64,000 nt of DNA from JBHENC01 sp046262295. Its GTDB lineage: Bacteria; Acidobacteriota; Blastocatellia; Pyrinomonadales; Pyrinomonadaceae. Within the stretch, counting starts at the first letter, position 1; every line of letters starts with the position of its first letter. Of this stretch, positions 9,055-17,545 are shown in pieces. Where the stretch lies: positions 1 to 64,000 of the forward strand of contig JBHENC010000001.1 of NCBI GenBank assembly GCA_046262295.1, written 5' to 3'. The position numbers and the translations under genes were made by a program. The notes beneath the pieces were generated by a model that was not told the DNA's origin, did not search any database, and worked only from the letters and a program-made list of their open reading frames with translations.

Positions 9055-10359
9055 CGCGCCCTGAGCTGCACTCTGGCTTCGCAGCTTTTTCAGACATTTA
9101 TAACACGCATCTCGCAAGGCTTTCTCACGCGGATCATCAAACAGATCAAAGCCCATCTTGTTCATAACATATGAGAAACCAATTTGCTCGTCCGGGTCGG
9201 CAAACCCAATGGAGCCGCCCGAGCCTGCCGCGCCAAAGCCTCTTTTGCTCGTCCCGTTAAGAAAGCACGAGGTTGGTTTCATAAATCCAAACGCATATGC
9301 TGTTTCAACTTTCAATATTTCATCACGCAATCCAAAAGGCGGCATAGTTGCAGGAGCGGTTAATTCTGCCATTGTTTCAGGACTGATGTTTAGCTCACCG
9401 CCGCCATTAGCAAAAACACCGTAGGCACGGGCTATAGCGTGAGCTTGCCCGATACCGTTCGCTGAAGGAAACTCAACAGCGCGATATTGGGAATTGCCAA
9501 TGTCGGTAGGCGCACGCATCTTCGGATTCATCAAGGAACGCTTGACGAGCGAGTTCGGCATCAACAGGGACAACACCATACCCATTGGAATTTTGTCCAT
9601 ATGCAGCAACATTTGAAGCGGATGAAAACCTTTGATAATAGCGATTCGCTCTGCCGGAATATGCACGGGCAGACCGATGTAAAATTCTATGCCGAGCGGT
9701 TTAGCAATCTCGTCTTGAAAGAATTTACCGAGACTTCGACGTTGCGGGTCAACACGGCGGATTAGTTCATTTTGATACCATCCAAGACTAAGACCGTGAT
9801 AACCGTGCTTTGTTCCAGGCTTCCACGCAGGTTTTTGTTTGGCGATTGCGGCGGCGACAAAATCAAGGTCGGCTAATTTTTGCGCGTTCATCGGCTCGTC
9901 CACCGCCGAAAGCCCTGCCTGATGTGTGAGCAGTTGGCGAACGGTGATACTCTTTTTATCGGATTGCCCAAACTCCTGCCAATATTTAGCGACAGGTTCG
10001 TCCAAATTAAATAAACCCTGCGAATGAGCGACAACCATCGTCATCGCAGAGATGCCTTTGGTTGTCGAAAATACCAAAACCAAGGTGTCTTCTTCCCAAG
10101 CGGTGCGCGTTTGTTCGTCCGCGTAACCTCCCCACAAATTCACAACTTTCTTGCCTTTGTGATAGACGGCGCAAGCCGCGCCTAGTTCGCCGCGCTCTGT
10201 AAAATTCTTTTTGAACTCCGCTTCAACTTCCTCAAAGCCCGACGCAACGTTGCCGTGTATCATTGATTCATCAACTTTAGTTTTGACCATTGGATTTCTA
10301 TACCATAAAGGACTTGTATGATCCTACGTTGAATGCGCTTCCCACGCGAAGCGGGCTAA
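8948..10359 (-). mobile_element. Integron-type gene cassette with a serine-hydrolase gene
   Basis: The cassette runs from a core GTTAGCC on the minus strand (10360-10354) to the G of the attC core at 8948. In a free circular cassette the 5' end (TTAGCCCGC) would be joined to that G. The first attC arm ends GCGGGCTAAC, the exact 10-base complement of GTTAGCCCGC. This self-match at a distance of 1.3 kb is strong evidence that both ends belong to one mobile unit. It carries one gene. No integrase is visible in the window. Confidence 0.75.
9049..10290 (-). CDS. Beta-lactamase-fold serine hydrolase (class C-like esterase)
   Basis: A 413-residue protein of the beta-lactamase/transpeptidase-like family (EstB and LACTB-like). 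The nucleophile motif SxxK is STTK at Ser75-Lys78, the second catalytic Tyr is probably Tyr164 (HGYHGLS), and GAAGSGGSIGFADP near the C-terminus matches the third-motif region. There is no signal peptide, so a cytoplasmic esterase or peptidase is more likely than antibiotic resistance. It is the sole gene of an integron-type cassette, and its codon use is visibly less GC-rich than glnA and glnE on either side, consistent with transfer. Confidence 0.85.
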   Translation of the reverse strand: MVKTKVDESMIHGNVASGFEEVEAEFKKNFTERGELGAACAVYHKGKKVVNLWGGYADEQTRTAWEEDTLVLVFSTTKGISAMTMVVAHSQGLFNLDEPVAKYWQEFGQSDKKSITVRQLLTHQAGLSAVDEPMNAQKLADLDFVAAAIAKQKPAWKPGTKHGYHGLSLGWYQNELIRRVDPQRRSLGKFFQDEIAKPLGIEFYIGLPVHIPAERIAIIKGFHPLQMLLHMDKIPMGMVLSLLMPNSLVKRSLMNPKMRAPTDIGNSQYRAVEFPSANGIGQAHAIARAYGVFANGGGELNISPETMAELTAPATMPPFGLRDEILKVETAYAFGFMKPTSCFLNGTSKRGFGAAGSGGSIGFADPDEQIGFSYVMNKMGFDLFDDPREKALRDACYKCLKKLRSQSAAQGAG

Positions 10360-10480
10360 CGCCAGATAGATTAGTCTGCGCTCGCCTCGCACAATTGATC
10401 GTAGCGGCTGAAAGATAGAAGCTCAAGGCGTATGCGCAAGCCTTCGAGCGTGAACGGTTCAATCAACGTAAAAAGCCATG

Positions 10481-10575
10481 AGTCTGGAGTGCGGAGTCTG
10501 GAGTCAAAAGAAGGTGGGTTTACTAACGCCCCTGACTCATGACTCTCGACTCCAGACTCCAGACTCCAGACTCCG
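10481..10575. repeat. Heptamer-built inverted repeat element 2
   Basis: The left arm (10481-10506) has units of GAGTCTG/GAGTGCG. The right arm (about 10532-10575) has GACTCAT, GACTCTC and three perfect tandem GACTCCA heptamers. The arms are inverted relative to each other around a 25-bp centre. It lies directly after the 3' end of glnA and upstream of the cassette, between same-strand genes. Confidence 0.75.
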
Positions 10576-10582
10576 CGCTTTC

Positions 10583-12004
10583 TTAAACGTCGAAGTACAT
10601 ACCGAACTCCAGCGGGTGCGGGCGCATACGGAGCGGTTGTATCTCTTTCTCGCGTTTGTAGCCGATCCAGCGTTCGATGATCTGTGTCGTGAAGACATCA
10701 CCCTTGAGCAAAAATTCGTGATCGGCTTCGAGGGCTTTTAGGGCATCGTCGAGCGAGCCGGGCAACGATGGCACATCCTTGAGAGCTTCGGGCGAGAGAT
10801 CGTAGATGTCTTTGTCGAGCGGTTCGCCGGGATCAATGCGGTTCTGTATGCCGTCGAGTCCGGCGAGCAGCATCGCGGAGAATGCTAGATACGGATTGCA
10901 TGACGGATCGGGCGGACGAAATTCCACGCGCTTCTGTTTCGGGTTCGTGGAGAACATAGGGATACGCACCGCCGCCGAACGATTGCGTGCCGAATAAGCC
11001 AGATTGACGGGCGCTTCAAAGCCGGGCACGAGCCGTTTGTAGCTGTTGGTGGTCGGCGCGGCGAAGGCGACGATGGCCGCCGCGTGTTTCAGAAGTCCGC
11101 CGATGTAAAAGCGCGCCATCTCGGAAAGCCCGGCGTAGCCGTCGCCCGCGAAGAGTGGCTTCTCGGCTTTCCAGAGCGATTGATGGCAGTGCATACCGGA
11201 GCCGTTGTCGCCGTAAAGCGGTTTCGGCATAAAGGTCGCCGCTTTGCCGTAAGAGTGCGAAGCGTTGCGGACGACGTTTTTGAAGAGTTGCAGATTATCG
11301 GCTGCGCCTAACAACGTCGAGAAGCGGAAATCAATCTCGCACTGCATAGGGGCGACTTCATGATGATGGCATTCGACGTCAATGCCGACTTGCTGAAGAA
11401 TCAAAGAGATTTCCGCGCGCAGGTCGTTTAAGGAATCCGTCGGCGGCGCGGGCACGTACCCTTCTTTCTGGCGTATGCGATAGCCCAGATTCGTCCCGTG
11501 AAATTCGTTGGCGTCGCGTCCGCTGTTCCAGTGCGCTTCGTCCGCGTCAACGGAGAAGCCTGCGCTGTTCGGGTTGTTGTGAAACTTCACGTCGTCGAAG
11601 ACGAAGAACTCCGCTTCGGGGCCGAAGTAAGCTGTGTCCGCGAGTCCCGTAAATTTGACGTAGGATTCGGCGCGGGCGGCGACCGAGCGCGGATCGAGCG
11701 GGTAGCCTTCTTTGGTGATCGGATCAACGATATTGGCGAGGAGGCAGAGCGTCGGTTCCTGCGCGAACGGGTCTATCCAGAAACGCGCGGCGTCCGGGAC
11801 GAGCAGCATATCGGATTCGTTGATCGCCGCCCAGCCGCGCAAAGACGAAGCGTCGAAGCCGAAGCCGTTCTCGAAGGAGTCTTCGGACAGTTGGCCGATG
11901 GGAAAGGAAAGGTGATGCCATGCGCCGGGCAAATCCGTAAAGCGCAGGCTCAGGAATTTCGCTCCCTGATCTTCAGCGAATTTCAAAACAGTTTTTGCTT
12001 TCAT
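10583..12004 (-). CDS. glnA: Glutamine synthetase type I
   Basis: A 473-residue GSI (the E. coli enzyme is 469). It forms glutamine from glutamate, ammonia and ATP in the cytoplasm as a dodecamer. Visible signatures are FTDLPGAWHH (N-terminal beta-grasp), FGFDASSLRGW, the metal-binding GPEAEFFVFD (about 128-137), GDNGSGMHCHQSLW (about 265-278), and the ATP-loop region VPGFEAPVNLAYSARNRS. Tyr401 in DIYDLSPE corresponds to the adenylylated Tyr397 of E. coli, matching the presence of glnE. A near-consensus sigma-70 promoter lies 160 bp upstream. It is divergent from speA. Confidence 0.97.
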   Translation of the reverse strand: MKAKTVLKFAEDQGAKFLSLRFTDLPGAWHHLSFPIGQLSEDSFENGFGFDASSLRGWAAINESDMLLVPDAARFWIDPFAQEPTLCLLANIVDPITKEGYPLDPRSVAARAESYVKFTGLADTAYFGPEAEFFVFDDVKFHNNPNSAGFSVDADEAHWNSGRDANEFHGTNLGYRIRQKEGYVPAPPTDSLNDLRAEISLILQQVGIDVECHHHEVAPMQCEIDFRFSTLLGAADNLQLFKNVVRNASHSYGKAATFMPKPLYGDNGSGMHCHQSLWKAEKPLFAGDGYAGLSEMARFYIGGLLKHAAAIVAFAAPTTNSYKRLVPGFEAPVNLAYSARNRSAAVRIPMFSTNPKQKRVEFRPPDPSCNPYLAFSAMLLAGLDGIQNRIDPGEPLDKDIYDLSPEALKDVPSLPGSLDDALKALEADHEFLLKGDVFTTQIIERWIGYKREKEIQPLRMRPHPLEFGMYFDV

Positions 12005-12162
12005 TGCTTCTCCTGAAGTTTATTTATGGAGTGGTCTGGGCGCGTCGCCGCGAGACGTGCGCGGCAAACGGCGATTGCAAGAGGAATGGTAGAAGGGCGT
12101 GGCAAACTTCCTGTCACGCGGGCGAACTTTAACGAACTGTCGCGCCGCGCCAAAAACTATGC

Positions 12163-12190
12163 ATTATATTTCTGCGTGCAATGATGTCAA
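12163..12190 (-). promoter_or_regulatory. Sigma-70-type promoter of glnA
   Basis: On the minus strand TTGACA (12190-12185), 16 bases, then TATAAT (12168-12163): both hexamers are perfect. The predicted 5' leader to the glnA start is about 150 bases. A short hairpin (GATTTC TCCGC AA GCGGA AATC, 12192-12213) overlaps the upstream edge of the -35 element and could be an operator. Confidence 0.75.
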
Positions 12191-12314
12191 GGATTTCTCC
12201 GCAAGCGGAAATCGAGCGCACGCTTTCTCTCAAATCAACTTACAGACTTAAACCTTTACGGCGCGACAACTTAAGCGACCGGCGCGCCGTTTTTCAGCCG
12301 CCAAAAAATAGTTT

Positions 12315-12343
12315 TTGACCGGCTTCGCGTTTTCTGTTACATT
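12315..12343 (+). promoter_or_regulatory. Probable promoter of speA
   Basis: TTGACC (12315-12320), 17 bases, TACATT (12338-12343), reading toward speA. This leaves a leader of about 145 bases before the TTG start at 12494. Together with the glnA promoter it accounts for most of the 490-bp gap between the divergent genes glnA and speA; no other gene is evident there. Confidence 0.55.
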
Positions 12344-12493
12344 CCCCTGCTGAAATGTTCCAGCCATCTATTCCCGCTGCAAATTTCGGATTAAGCCAAA
12401 CTGTACTTCGGCACATACGGCGAAGCTGCCGCAATCGGCATCAAACGCACACTGGGAAGATTCCAATAACGCACGGCAGGAGACGCAAGCGAA

Positions 12494-14434
12494 TTGACAA
12501 CGGCTATTGAACAGACGGTAGAAACTTACGGCATAGAAAACTGGGGAGCCGGTTATTTCGACGTCAATCGCAAAGGCAATCTGATCGTTCACCCGTTTGA
12601 AGGCGACGGGCGCGCCGCCGATTTGAAAGAGATAATTGACGATCTTTATCGTCGCGGCATCACCGCACCCGTGCTCTTGCGCTTTCCGCAGTTAATCGCC
12701 GGGCAGGTGCGCAAACTGCAACGCGCCTTCCGCAGTTCGATACGCGAGTACGATTATCAGGGCGCGCATATGTGCGTCTACCCGATGAAGGTCAACCAGC
12801 AACGCGCCGTCGTCGAAGAGTACCTGCGCGAAGGCTCGCGCTACGATTTCGGCCTCGAAGCGGGATCGAAAGCGGAGCTTTACGCCGCCCTCGCCCTCGA
12901 GCAATCGCCCGACAGCCTGCTCGTCTTGAACGGCTTCAAAGACCGTGAATTTATCGAGCTGGCTTTCGCGGGCGCAAGCGCGGGCAAGCGCGTCGTGATC
13001 GTCATCGAAAAGTTGAGCGAGCTTGCCCACGTGCTGCGCATCGCCGAAACACATGAAGCAGATTTACCGATGCTCGGCGTGCGCGTCAAGCTCTACTCGA
13101 AGGGCAGCGGGCGCTGGGAAAAATCCGGCGGCGAGGCGGCCAAGTTCGGCTTGACGACCACCGAAATTCTCGAAGTGATACGCCGCCTGCATGAAGCAGA
13201 CCGCATAGATATGCTGCGCCTACTACACTTTCACATCGGCTCGCAACTGACAGACATCAAGCGCATCAAGAACGCCATGAAAGAAGCGGCGCGCGTCTAT
13301 GCGAAGATTTATCAGATGAAAGTCCCGGTTGATTTATTGGATGTGGGCGGCGGCATGGCTGTGGATTACGACGGCTCGAAGACCGCGTTCGATTCTTCCG
13401 CTAACTACACCGCTCAGGAATTCGCCAACGATGTGATCTACACGATCAAGCAGGTCTGCGACGACGAAAACGTGCCGCACCCGACGATCATACAGGAATC
13501 GGGACGGTATCTTTCTGCGTACCATGCGATCATCGTCACCAACGTGCTGGACGAAATCGAAACCGTCGTCGAAGATATTCAGCCGATTGACATCGAAAAA
13601 AACGATCCGCAGGTCGTCGTCGAATTGGCGGACTTGCGCGAGAGCATCAGCGTTAAAAACTATCGGGAGTATTACCACGACGCGCTGGAGCACCGCGACG
13701 AACTCTTCACGCTCTTTAATCTGGGAATCATTTCGCTGCGAGACCGCGCTAAAGGCGAAGTGCTTTTCTGGGATATATGCGAGCGCGCCGACAGGTATGC
13801 GCAGCAGGCCAAGTATGTCGCGGAAGAGTTCGAGGACTTGCGCAAACTTTTGTGCGCCAAGTATCTCACCAACTTTTCCGTGTTCCGCTCCGTGCCGGAT
13901 CACTGGGCATTGGAACAATTATTTCCGATCATTCCGATTCACAAGCTGAACAAGCCGCCGACGGAATACGCGACCCTTTGTGATGTCACGTGCGATTCGG
14001 ACGGCATCGTGGATAAGTTCGTTGATTTGCACGATGTCAAGCACGTGCTGGAGCTTCACCCGCTCGTCAAGGGCGAGCCGTATTATCTGGCGTTCATGCT
14101 CGTCGGCGCGTATCAGGAAGTGATGGGCAACAACCACAATCTGTTCGGCGTGCCCAACGAAGCACACATACATATTGATGAAGACGGTTATCTGATAAAG
14201 AAAGTGGTGCAGGGCACGACCATCGGCGAGGCGACGGAACTCGCGCGTTACGAGCGCGGGCAATTGCACGACAGCTTTCGCCGTCAAGTCGCGCATCGCG
14301 TTAAGCGCGGCGAGTTAACGGAAGCGCAGGGCACGGAGATCGTCGCGTTCTACGAATCGCGTTTCGACGCTTACACGTATCTGGCCGTCAACGGCAACGA
14401 GAATCGCGCCACAGGCAGGCGCGGCAGAGATTAA
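12494..14434 (+). CDS. speA: Biosynthetic arginine decarboxylase
   Basis: A 646-residue SpeA (E. coli 658) that decarboxylates arginine to agmatine using PLP. It belongs to the alanine-racemase-fold decarboxylases. The PLP lysine is Lys99 in VYPMKVNQQ. HFHIGSQL, VDLLDVGGGMAVDYDGS and IIQESGRYLSAYHA are the other PLP and substrate segments, and GNNHNLFG is typical of the C-terminal barrel. The only available start is TTG at 12494, because the frame is closed by TAA at 12467. GGAGA lies ten bases upstream. The speY-type gene follows 84 bases downstream, pointing to a polyamine unit. Confidence 0.95.
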   Translation: MTTAIEQTVETYGIENWGAGYFDVNRKGNLIVHPFEGDGRAADLKEIIDDLYRRGITAPVLLRFPQLIAGQVRKLQRAFRSSIREYDYQGAHMCVYPMKVNQQRAVVEEYLREGSRYDFGLEAGSKAELYAALALEQSPDSLLVLNGFKDREFIELAFAGASAGKRVVIVIEKLSELAHVLRIAETHEADLPMLGVRVKLYSKGSGRWEKSGGEAAKFGLTTTEILEVIRRLHEADRIDMLRLLHFHIGSQLTDIKRIKNAMKEAARVYAKIYQMKVPVDLLDVGGGMAVDYDGSKTAFDSSANYTAQEFANDVIYTIKQVCDDENVPHPTIIQESGRYLSAYHAIIVTNVLDEIETVVEDIQPIDIEKNDPQVVVELADLRESISVKNYREYYHDALEHRDELFTLFNLGIISLRDRAKGEVLFWDICERADRYAQQAKYVAEEFEDLRKLLCAKYLTNFSVFRSVPDHWALEQLFPIIPIHKLNKPPTEYATLCDVTCDSDGIVDKFVDLHDVKHVLELHPLVKGEPYYLAFMLVGAYQEVMGNNHNLFGVPNEAHIHIDEDGYLIKKVVQGTTIGEATELARYERGQLHDSFRRQVAHRVKRGELTEAQGTEIVAFYESRFDAYTYLAVNGNENRATGRRGRD

Positions 14435-14447
14435 CCACCGGCAGATC

Positions 14448-14501
14448 GTAAATGGTGCTGAAAGAGAAACGATTTTCCACCATTTACCATTGACCATTCA
14501 C
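14448..14501. repeat. Heptamer-built inverted repeat element 3
   Basis: GTAAATGGTG (14448-14457) and its perfect complement CACCATTTAC (14478-14487) enclose a 20-base loop. The right side continues as three tandem heptamers ACCATTT, ACCATTG, ACCATTC (14479-14499). It lies between speA and the speY-type gene and could attenuate read-through. Confidence 0.7.
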
Positions 14502-14518
14502 ATAGAGAAACAACCATT

Positions 14519-15595
14519 ATGGTGACTCAGCGAAAACCCAAACCCTCTAAATATCTGACGGTTCCGACGCGCCCTATTCAAGTTGACCGCGACCGCTCTG
14601 TGGCCGGGCTGCTTGAAAAGATGGAGGGCACAGGCTTCGGCGGACGACAACTCGCCGAAGCGCATCGCATCTGGCTCGATATGCTCGGCGACAACACGAC
14701 GATTATGGTCGCCGCCTCCGGCGCGCTGATTCCGGCGGGAATGCGGCGGCTGCTCGCCTACGTCATCAAGAATCGCTTTGTTGACGTGCTCGTTGTCTCC
14801 GGCTCGATGCTCTTTCATGACCTGCATGAAACGCTTGGCCGCCACCACTATCAATCGCATCCGAACATGACGGACGCCGAGCTTGAATCGGCGCAAATCA
14901 ACCGGATGTGGGATTTGATTGCGAGCGAGGAAGAATACCGCGAGGCGGATGAATGGGTCGGCGGCTTCACCAACCAACTGGATCAAACCCGCCCGTACTC
15001 GACGCGCGAATTCCTGCATCTTTTGGGGCGTGAGCTTTCAGAGATAGCGACGGACGACGGCGTGCTCACCTCCGCCTACAAAGCGCGCGTGCCGGTCTTT
15101 TGCCCTGCCATCGCAGACAGCTCGGTCAGCATCGGGATAGCAGCCTCTCGCTTCGAGAAGAAGAACAATTTTCAGTTCGACGTTGTGCAGGACGTGCTTG
15201 ACATGACGCAGATTGCGGCGCGCGCGCGCGTCTCCGGCGTGATTAATCTCGGCGGCGGCACGCCGAAAAGTTTTATACAGCAGACGGAAATTTCCACCAA
15301 CATCGTCAAGACACCGGCGCGCGGCCACAAGTACGCGATTCAATTTTCGACGGACGCGCCGCATCCCGGCGGACGTTCCGGCTCAATTGCGACAGCCGCT
15401 GGCGGTGGCGACGAATCCCTGACCTACGGCAAGCTCGCGCGCGGCGCACAGACCGCCTACGTCAACTGCGACGCGACCATCGCGCTCCCGATTCTCGTCA
15501 CCGCGCTTTCGCAGACCGCCGCCAAATACATGAAAGGCCGCAAGCGCCCGAACTTTATCTTCAACGCCCGCGAACTCATCGTCGAAGTCCTGTAG
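14519..15595 (+). CDS. speY: Deoxyhypusine-synthase homologue, probable homospermidine synthase
   Basis: A 358-residue member of the deoxyhypusine synthase family. VVSGSMLFHDLHETLG, VPVFCPAIADSSVSIG and VINLGGGTPKSFIQQ match the NAD- and spermidine-binding segments. Lys305 in LTYGKLARGAQ aligns with the imine-forming lysine of eukaryotic DHS. Bacteria have no eIF5A; characterised bacterial homologues (SpeY, for example in Anabaena) make homospermidine from putrescine. Location right after speA supports a polyamine role. An agmatinase (speB) or agmatine deiminase route to putrescine is not in the window. The symbol rests on homology, so the exact product is inferred. Confidence 0.8.
   Translation: MVTQRKPKPSKYLTVPTRPIQVDRDRSVAGLLEKMEGTGFGGRQLAEAHRIWLDMLGDNTTIMVAASGALIPAGMRRLLAYVIKNRFVDVLVVSGSMLFHDLHETLGRHHYQSHPNMTDAELESAQINRMWDLIASEEEYREADEWVGGFTNQLDQTRPYSTREFLHLLGRELSEIATDDGVLTSAYKARVPVFCPAIADSSVSIGIAASRFEKKNNFQFDVVQDVLDMTQIAARARVSGVINLGGGTPKSFIQQTEISTNIVKTPARGHKYAIQFSTDAPHPGGRSGSIATAAGGGDESLTYGKLARGAQTAYVNCDATIALPILVTALSQTAAKYMKGRKRPNFIFNARELIVEVL
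15510..15533 (+). repeat. 24-bp direct repeat, copy A (inside speY)
   Basis: CGCAGACCGCCGCC followed by AAATACATGA encodes the QTAAKYM segment of the speY C-terminus. An exact 24-base copy in the same orientation occurs at 17508-17531, 2 kb downstream. Confidence 0.85.
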
Positions 15596-15619
15596 TTTCA
15601 GAAGCTATCAATCACACGA

Positions 15620-15654
15620 AGCCGCCCGCAAGCTACATAAACTTGCGGGCGGCT
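15620..15654. terminator. Hairpin terminator between convergent genes
   Basis: AGCCGCCCGCAAG (15620-15632) pairs perfectly with CTTGCGGGCGGCT (15642-15654) around a 9-base loop. It stands 25 bases after the speY stop and 36 bases before the end of the convergent secreted-protein gene. There is no T-run, so it may be a Rho-assisted or bidirectional barrier. Confidence 0.6.
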
Positions 15655-15690
15655 GTGTGGTTGCAGATAAGGCGTCGTCTTTAAGGTGTA

Positions 15691-17258
15691 TTACGGAGCT
15701 TTTTGCAGAAATATATCGTAAGCCCAGCGTCCGAGATCAGCATGGTTTGTGCCGTACACCTTCGCTCTGTACCGAAAGCGATTGCCGCTTCTATCAACTC
15801 TGCCCGATTCTTTGTAGTCCAGCGCAAGGGATTCTAATCTCAACTCCGGCAGCGCGTGAAGCTCATCTGCTTCCGAGAGGCCATTATGGTTCACATCCTG
15901 CCACAATCTTAGCTGTGAGAAGATACCGTCACGATTATCTATCACTCCATCACTATTGCCACCCTTCTCTGACTTATCGTATTCCGCGAGAGCGAGAAAG
16001 CCGTTTGGAGTAGCGGCTACGGGTTGCGGTGTGAAGTTGCCGAAGAGTTCCGCGCCGCTGTCTATCGTACCGTTACCGTTTCTGTCCAGCGCCAGCCAGG
16101 CATCATCTGAATTGGCAGCTGTCCACGAGATTCTCATCGAGTGGCCGCTATTGGTGATGTCGAAGTCAACGCCGCTTTGTGCATCTGTGAGATTGAAACC
16201 ATTGCCTTGTGTGTCAATGACAATGGGTGAGATACACCCTTGACCGAAGCAGATTTGCTCCGGGCTGCACCAATTGCACCCTTCATCAGGAGGTGGTGTC
16301 GGGGTCGGCGTGGGTGTTGGTGTCGGCGTAGGATTTGGGCATCGGTCTTTGTAGAAGTTCGCACAATAATACGTCTGCCCCTCAAACTCGCACGAGGAAT
16401 CTTCTCTTGATGTAATTCCGCAAGAGTAGCCATCCATGTTGCAGTTGTTGCCTGCGTCCACACTGTCAATCCTTCCGCAAATGCATTGGTCGCTTTGATA
16501 AAGTTGCTTTATGTTTCCGCAGGATGTACCCGGGCAACAAACGTCAGAAAGAAAGGATTTTGTAGGCTCCCAAGACGAACCGGCAGAATAAGCCGCTTTG
16601 GTAAAAACTGGCGCTCCACCTGTTCCGGTACTCCATCCCGGCTCTCCTGTGGTGGGGCTACTGCAAGCTTTTTTTTACTGCGTACATCCATCGGTTCAGC
16701 GCCGGTATTATCGAACCCCGTTCCGTCTCCGAAGTTAAGCATATGAGTTAGAATAACGATCTTCTTAGGTTCTGATTTCGAGAGATTCCTTTCAGTTGCA
16801 AACCGCTCCCATCCTCTTACATTTGATTCGGGGATTTTGAAGACGTAGCTTTCTCCCGGCTTGAGTGGCACATCAGCGGGCGTCGCTTCGTTTAGAAGGT
16901 CTATCAACTCCGGCCTTCCATATCTCAGCATATAGCCTAGCGGAAAACCATTTGGACTTAACATCTCCGGCAGCATTACACTGATTTTAAGATAGTAAAT
17001 CGGCTTGTTGGACTTGTTCGTGACTTCAATCTCCAGATCACGCAGCACATTCTCATTCTGGAGATTCTTTACTTTGATTTTTATCGGCAGATGAGGAGGG
17101 ATGCGATTTTCCAGCACTCTTTCCTGCGAAGTGGATTGCGCTTTACTTAATCCAAGGCTGCCTAAGACGGCGGCTAAGGCTATCGTTCCTGATAAGACAA
17201 ACATTAATGCAATCGGATTTCGGCGGCGAAGAAAAGTGAGGCTGCTTTGGATTGTCAT
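15691..17258 (-). CDS. Secreted Cys-rich protein with EF-hand-like repeats, frameshifted at an A8 tract
   Basis: Two overlapping reading frames make one protein. The first (17258-16509) has an N-terminal membrane or signal segment (ALMFVLSGTIALAAVLGSLG), a beta-rich domain and then GDGTGFDNTGAEPMDV. At a run of about eight A residues (minus strand, 16676-16669) the frame must shift. The second frame opens at the run itself and continues SSPTTGEPGWSTG, a Cys-rich knot (DVCCPGTSCG ... CICGRID ... CEFEGQTYYC), a (PT)n linker, CNWCSPEQICFGQGC and a domain with calcium-loop-like DRNGNGTIDSGAE and DVNHNGLSEADE. One extra A restores a single frame of about 520 residues. The shift may be slippage, phase variation or sequence error. 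The gene lies inside a direct-repeat islet. Confidence 0.7.
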
Positions 17259-17507
17259 TTTGTGATCCTTTACAGAAAGCGATTTATGAGTTAAGGCTGA
17301 TTGCTAAAGCATCCACGATGCTGGCAGAGGAGCCTGTGAATGAGGCCACTTATACGCCTTAGCCTTTAGGCTGTCAAGGATTTCGTCAGATGCAAAGCGT
17401 CATGCAAAGGTGCAACCGTCAAGACTACGAGTGCTGCGAGCTAAATGGCAAGCCGCAATTTATTAGCGTTTCAAATCAACTATCCCAGCACATCATCACA
17501 GCCTTTC

Positions 17508-17531
17508 CGCAGACCGCCGCCAAATACATGA
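17508..17531 (+). repeat. 24-bp direct repeat, copy B (speY 3' fragment)
   Basis: Exact copy of 15510-15533. Weaker similarity to the speY 3' end extends about 20 bases upstream (translated IITAFPQTAAKYM versus LVTALSQTAAKYM). The rest of the 17259-17545 gap shows no gene, so this is a relic of a second speY 3' end bordering the 2 kb islet. Confidence 0.8.
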
Positions 17532-17545
17532 TAGGCAGTTTTAAT

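Noticed and set aside
16290..16335. Dinucleotide-like microsatellite as a regulatory repeat
   Set aside because: It encodes the (PT)n linker of the secreted protein and is in frame with flanking domains.
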